The notes under the pieces are model-generated. The model saw only the letters and a program-made list of their open reading frames with translations, ran no database searches and was not told the DNA's origin. This document shows positions 4,891-6,612 of a DNA stretch of 6,612 bases, piece after piece. Position numbers and translations under genes: made by a program. This stretch comes from an uncultured Phycisphaerales bacterium (GTDB lineage Bacteria > Planctomycetota > Phycisphaerae > UBA1845 > CAIVHJ01), in the NCBI GenBank assembly GCA_903905665.1, contig CAIVHJ010000190.1, positions 1-6,612 of the forward strand, read 5' to 3'. Each line of letters opens with the position of its first letter. The first letter of the stretch is position 1.

Positions 4891-6582
4891 ATGGAACATT
4901 GGATTCTCACCATCGTGATCTTCCTGCCGCTTGTTGGAGCGATCTCCATCCTCCTTCGGGAGGATCGTAATCAGTCGGACATCGCATGGGCGGCGCTGGG
5001 TTGGTCACTACTGACGCTTGTCGCTGCCATTTGGACCGTCTTTCTGTTTCTCGGAACCGACGCCGCTTCGCATGGCGGCTTTGCTCTGGAACAAACAGTC
5101 TCGTGGATCGGAAAAACGGATTCAACCTCCAGTTTGCTCGGTCGATTGAAAATCAGCTACCACGTCGGTGTGGACGGAATCAGCCTCGCGCTGCTCCTCC
5201 TGACGTCTCTGCTTTCTCCTATCGCCATCGCCGCAAGTTTCAGCGGCATCCGTGCGCGATTACGCGAATACTACGCCCTCCTGTTGATTCTCCAGACCGC
5301 AATGTCGGGCGTCTTTTGCTCGCTGGACCTGCTGCTTTTCTATGTCTTCTTCGAGTTCACGCTAATCCCCCTTTACTTCATCATCGGAATCTGGGGCGGA
5401 CCGCTGCGCCAAAAAGCCGCCATGAAGTTCTTCGTCTATACCCTCTCAGGAAGCGTCCTAACCTTCACCGGAATCGTCTATCTCGTGTATTACCTGCATT
5501 CCCGTCAACCCGCCGGCTCTGTAATCACGTTCGACTTGCCGCAACTTTATCAACTCGCGCACGAATGCGGCATTCCGGCTTCGTTGCAGTGGTGGTTGTT
5601 TGTCGCGTTCGCGGCGGGTTTTGCCGTCAAGGTGCCGCTCTTTCCGCTCCACACCTGGCTGCCCCTCGCACACACCGAAGCCCCGACCGCCGGTAGTGTG
5701 ATTCTGGCCGGCATCCTGCTGAAACTCGGAACCTACGGTTTCCTCCGGTTGTCGATTCCCCTGCTATCAGAAGCCGCTCGCCAACTCGCGCCCACCATGG
5801 CCGTGCTTGCCATTATGGGAATTTTGTACGGCGCGCTGACCGCCTGGGTCCAGACTGACGTAAAAAAACTCGTCGCTTATTCCTCGGTTTCGCATCTGGG
5901 TTTCTGCATACTCGGAATGTTCAGCCTGAAAATGGCGGGCCTCAGCGGCTCCGTGCTCTATATGGTCAATCATGGACTTTCGACCGGCGCGCTGTTCCTC
6001 ATGGTCGGAATGATCTACGAACGTTATCACACGCGTCAGATCGACGCCATCGGCGGTTTAGCGCGACCGATGCCCTGGTTGGCGTTTTTCCTGATCTTCT
6101 TCACGCTCAGCAGCATCGGCCTGCCCGGTCTGAACGGTTTTGTGGGCGAGTTTTTGGTTTTGTTTGGCACGGCGCTGTCACCGACGACCTACGATGGATT
6201 CCCCGTGGGCCAACTCGGTTTTTCATACGCAGCCGTGGCGGCGATCGGAATTATCCTCGGCGCCGTCTATATGCTCTGGATGTGTCAGCGCGTTTTGTTC
6301 GGCCCGCTCAAGGAACCGCCGCGCACCCCTGACCTCTCTGCCACAAGATCGAAAGATCTCAACCGTCGTGAAATCGCCATTCTGGTTCCCATCGCCATGG
6401 CGTGCCTCTGGATCGGACTGGTTCCCCGTTCGCTTCAAAACAGCATCGAACCTTCGATTCGCACCAATATCATGCAAGCGTCGATGGGCAACTCGGCAGG
6501 GGAGGATAATTCTTGTCCCGATTTGAGTGACAGCGACTGTGATTCCATCAGTATCGATCTGAACTCCGGAGCCGACCAATGA
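4891..6582 (+). CDS. nuoM: NADH-quinone oxidoreductase subunit M (ND4 family), middle proton pump
   Basis: NuoM is the middle antiporter-like subunit, between NuoL and NuoN. Signatures are LLLFYVFFEFTLIPLYFIIG with Glu155 (E. coli E144), GFAVKVPLFPLHTWLPLAHTEAPT from 243 with Lys247 (E. coli K234), AGILLKLGTYGFLR with Lys278 (E. coli K265), VQTDVKKLVAYSSVSHLGF, and LPGLNGFVGEFLVLFG with Glu420, the glutamate (E. coli E407) that marks NuoM where NuoL has lysine. Length is 563 residues against 509 in E. coli. Much of the excess is a hydrophilic C-terminal tail from about residue 530 that is rich in Asp and Ser (DLSDSDCDSISIDLNSGADQ). The ATG lies 8 bases after nuoL, with GTGA three bases upstream as a weak ribosome site. 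The last codons overlap the nuoN start as ATGA. Confidence 0.97.
   Translation: MEHWILTIVIFLPLVGAISILLREDRNQSDIAWAALGWSLLTLVAAIWTVFLFLGTDAASHGGFALEQTVSWIGKTDSTSSLLGRLKISYHVGVDGISLALLLLTSLLSPIAIAASFSGIRARLREYYALLLILQTAMSGVFCSLDLLLFYVFFEFTLIPLYFIIGIWGGPLRQKAAMKFFVYTLSGSVLTFTGIVYLVYYLHSRQPAGSVITFDLPQLYQLAHECGIPASLQWWLFVAFAAGFAVKVPLFPLHTWLPLAHTEAPTAGSVILAGILLKLGTYGFLRLSIPLLSEAARQLAPTMAVLAIMGILYGALTAWVQTDVKKLVAYSSVSHLGFCILGMFSLKMAGLSGSVLYMVNHGLSTGALFLMVGMIYERYHTRQIDAIGGLARPMPWLAFFLIFFTLSSIGLPGLNGFVGEFLVLFGTALSPTTYDGFPVGQLGFSYAAVAAIGIILGAVYMLWMCQRVLFGPLKEPPRTPDLSATRSKDLNRREIAILVPIAMACLWIGLVPRSLQNSIEPSIRTNIMQASMGNSAGEDNSCPDLSDSDCDSISIDLNSGADQ
4948..4965 (+). other. UUCG tetraloop hairpin inside the nuoM 5' coding region
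   Basis: ATCCTCC (4948-4954) and GGAGGAT (4959-4965) are perfect inverted repeats around TTCG. The RNA would be a 7-bp stem closed by C(UUCG)G, one of the most stable known tetraloops. It begins 57 bases after the first base of the nuoM ATG. It could slow ribosomes or nucleases here, or be a chance result of the codons for SILLRED. The same segment holds GGGAGG, which resembles an internal Shine-Dalgarno sequence. Confidence 0.5.
6568..6571 (+). promoter_or_regulatory. Ribosome binding site of nuoN
   Basis: GGAG lies seven bases before the nuoN ATG, inside the end of nuoM. It is the best canonical Shine-Dalgarno core among the gene starts in this window and supports the start at 6579. Confidence 0.55.
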
Positions 6583-6612
6583 TTGCATCCTGCGGTCTCA
6601 TCCAGATGGTTC
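6579..6612 (+). CDS. nuoN: Start of the next gene, expected NADH-quinone oxidoreductase subunit N (partial)
   Basis: An ATG at 6579 overlaps the nuoM stop in an ATGA arrangement and is preceded by GGAG seven bases upstream. The frame reads MIASCGLIQMV and runs off the window edge. Position after nuoM and the same junction style as nuoH/nuoI make nuoN, the third antiporter-like membrane subunit, the expected gene. Eleven residues do not by themselves prove the family. Confidence 0.7.
   Translation, partial: MIASCGLIQMV

Noticed and set aside
4986..5696. Open frame of 236 residues on the + strand inside nuoM
   Set aside because: It is an out-of-frame shadow with an Arg/Pro-rich translation and no recognisable motif, while the nuoM frame holds all family signatures.
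2984..6582. Mrp-type Na+/H+ antiporter or hydrogenase membrane genes instead of nuoL/nuoM
   Set aside because: The neighbours nuoH, nuoI, nuoJ and nuoK, the NuoL C-terminal extension and the NuoM-specific Glu420 fit complex I, and no mrp or hydrogenase genes are present.
6223..6588. Antisense open frame opposite the end of nuoM
   Set aside because: It has no recognisable domain or ribosome site and is fully opposite a well-supported gene.

Overview
The window is an uninterrupted stretch of a nuo operon (respiratory complex I, the H+-translocating NADH:quinone oxidoreductase), all on the + strand. The order is possible nuoG end, nuoH, nuoI, nuoJ, nuoK, nuoL, nuoM, then the start of nuoN. This is the usual bacterial H-I-J-K-L-M-N order. 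The genes are packed tightly: ATGA overlaps at nuoH/nuoI and nuoM/nuoN, an 8-base overlap at nuoI/nuoJ, and gaps of 6 and 8 bases before nuoL and nuoM. The only sizeable gap is 66 bases between nuoJ and nuoK, and it holds a perfect 18-base palindrome able to form a longer hairpin.

The products fit together as one machine. NuoH forms the quinone chamber at the junction with the peripheral arm. NuoI carries two [4Fe-4S] clusters that pass electrons toward quinone. NuoJ and NuoK form the small central part of the membrane arm. NuoL, NuoM and NuoN are the antiporter-like proton-pumping modules. The key charged residues expected for coupling are present in NuoH, NuoK, NuoL and NuoM, so the complex looks functional.

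The organism is a bacterium with moderate GC. The Cys-bearing NuoH loop (ECNRAPFDLAECEQEL) and the lengthened NuoJ and NuoH suggest a planctomycete or other member of the PVC group. This is inference from remembered family patterns, not from a search, and is only moderately secure.

I see no mobile element, CRISPR array, tRNA, rRNA or foreign gene, and no undescribed system. The observations most worth checking are lineage-type additions to the core subunits (two extra N-terminal helices in NuoJ, one extra C-terminal helix in NuoH, an acidic tail on NuoM), the nuoJ-nuoK palindrome, and a UUCG-tetraloop hairpin just inside nuoM.
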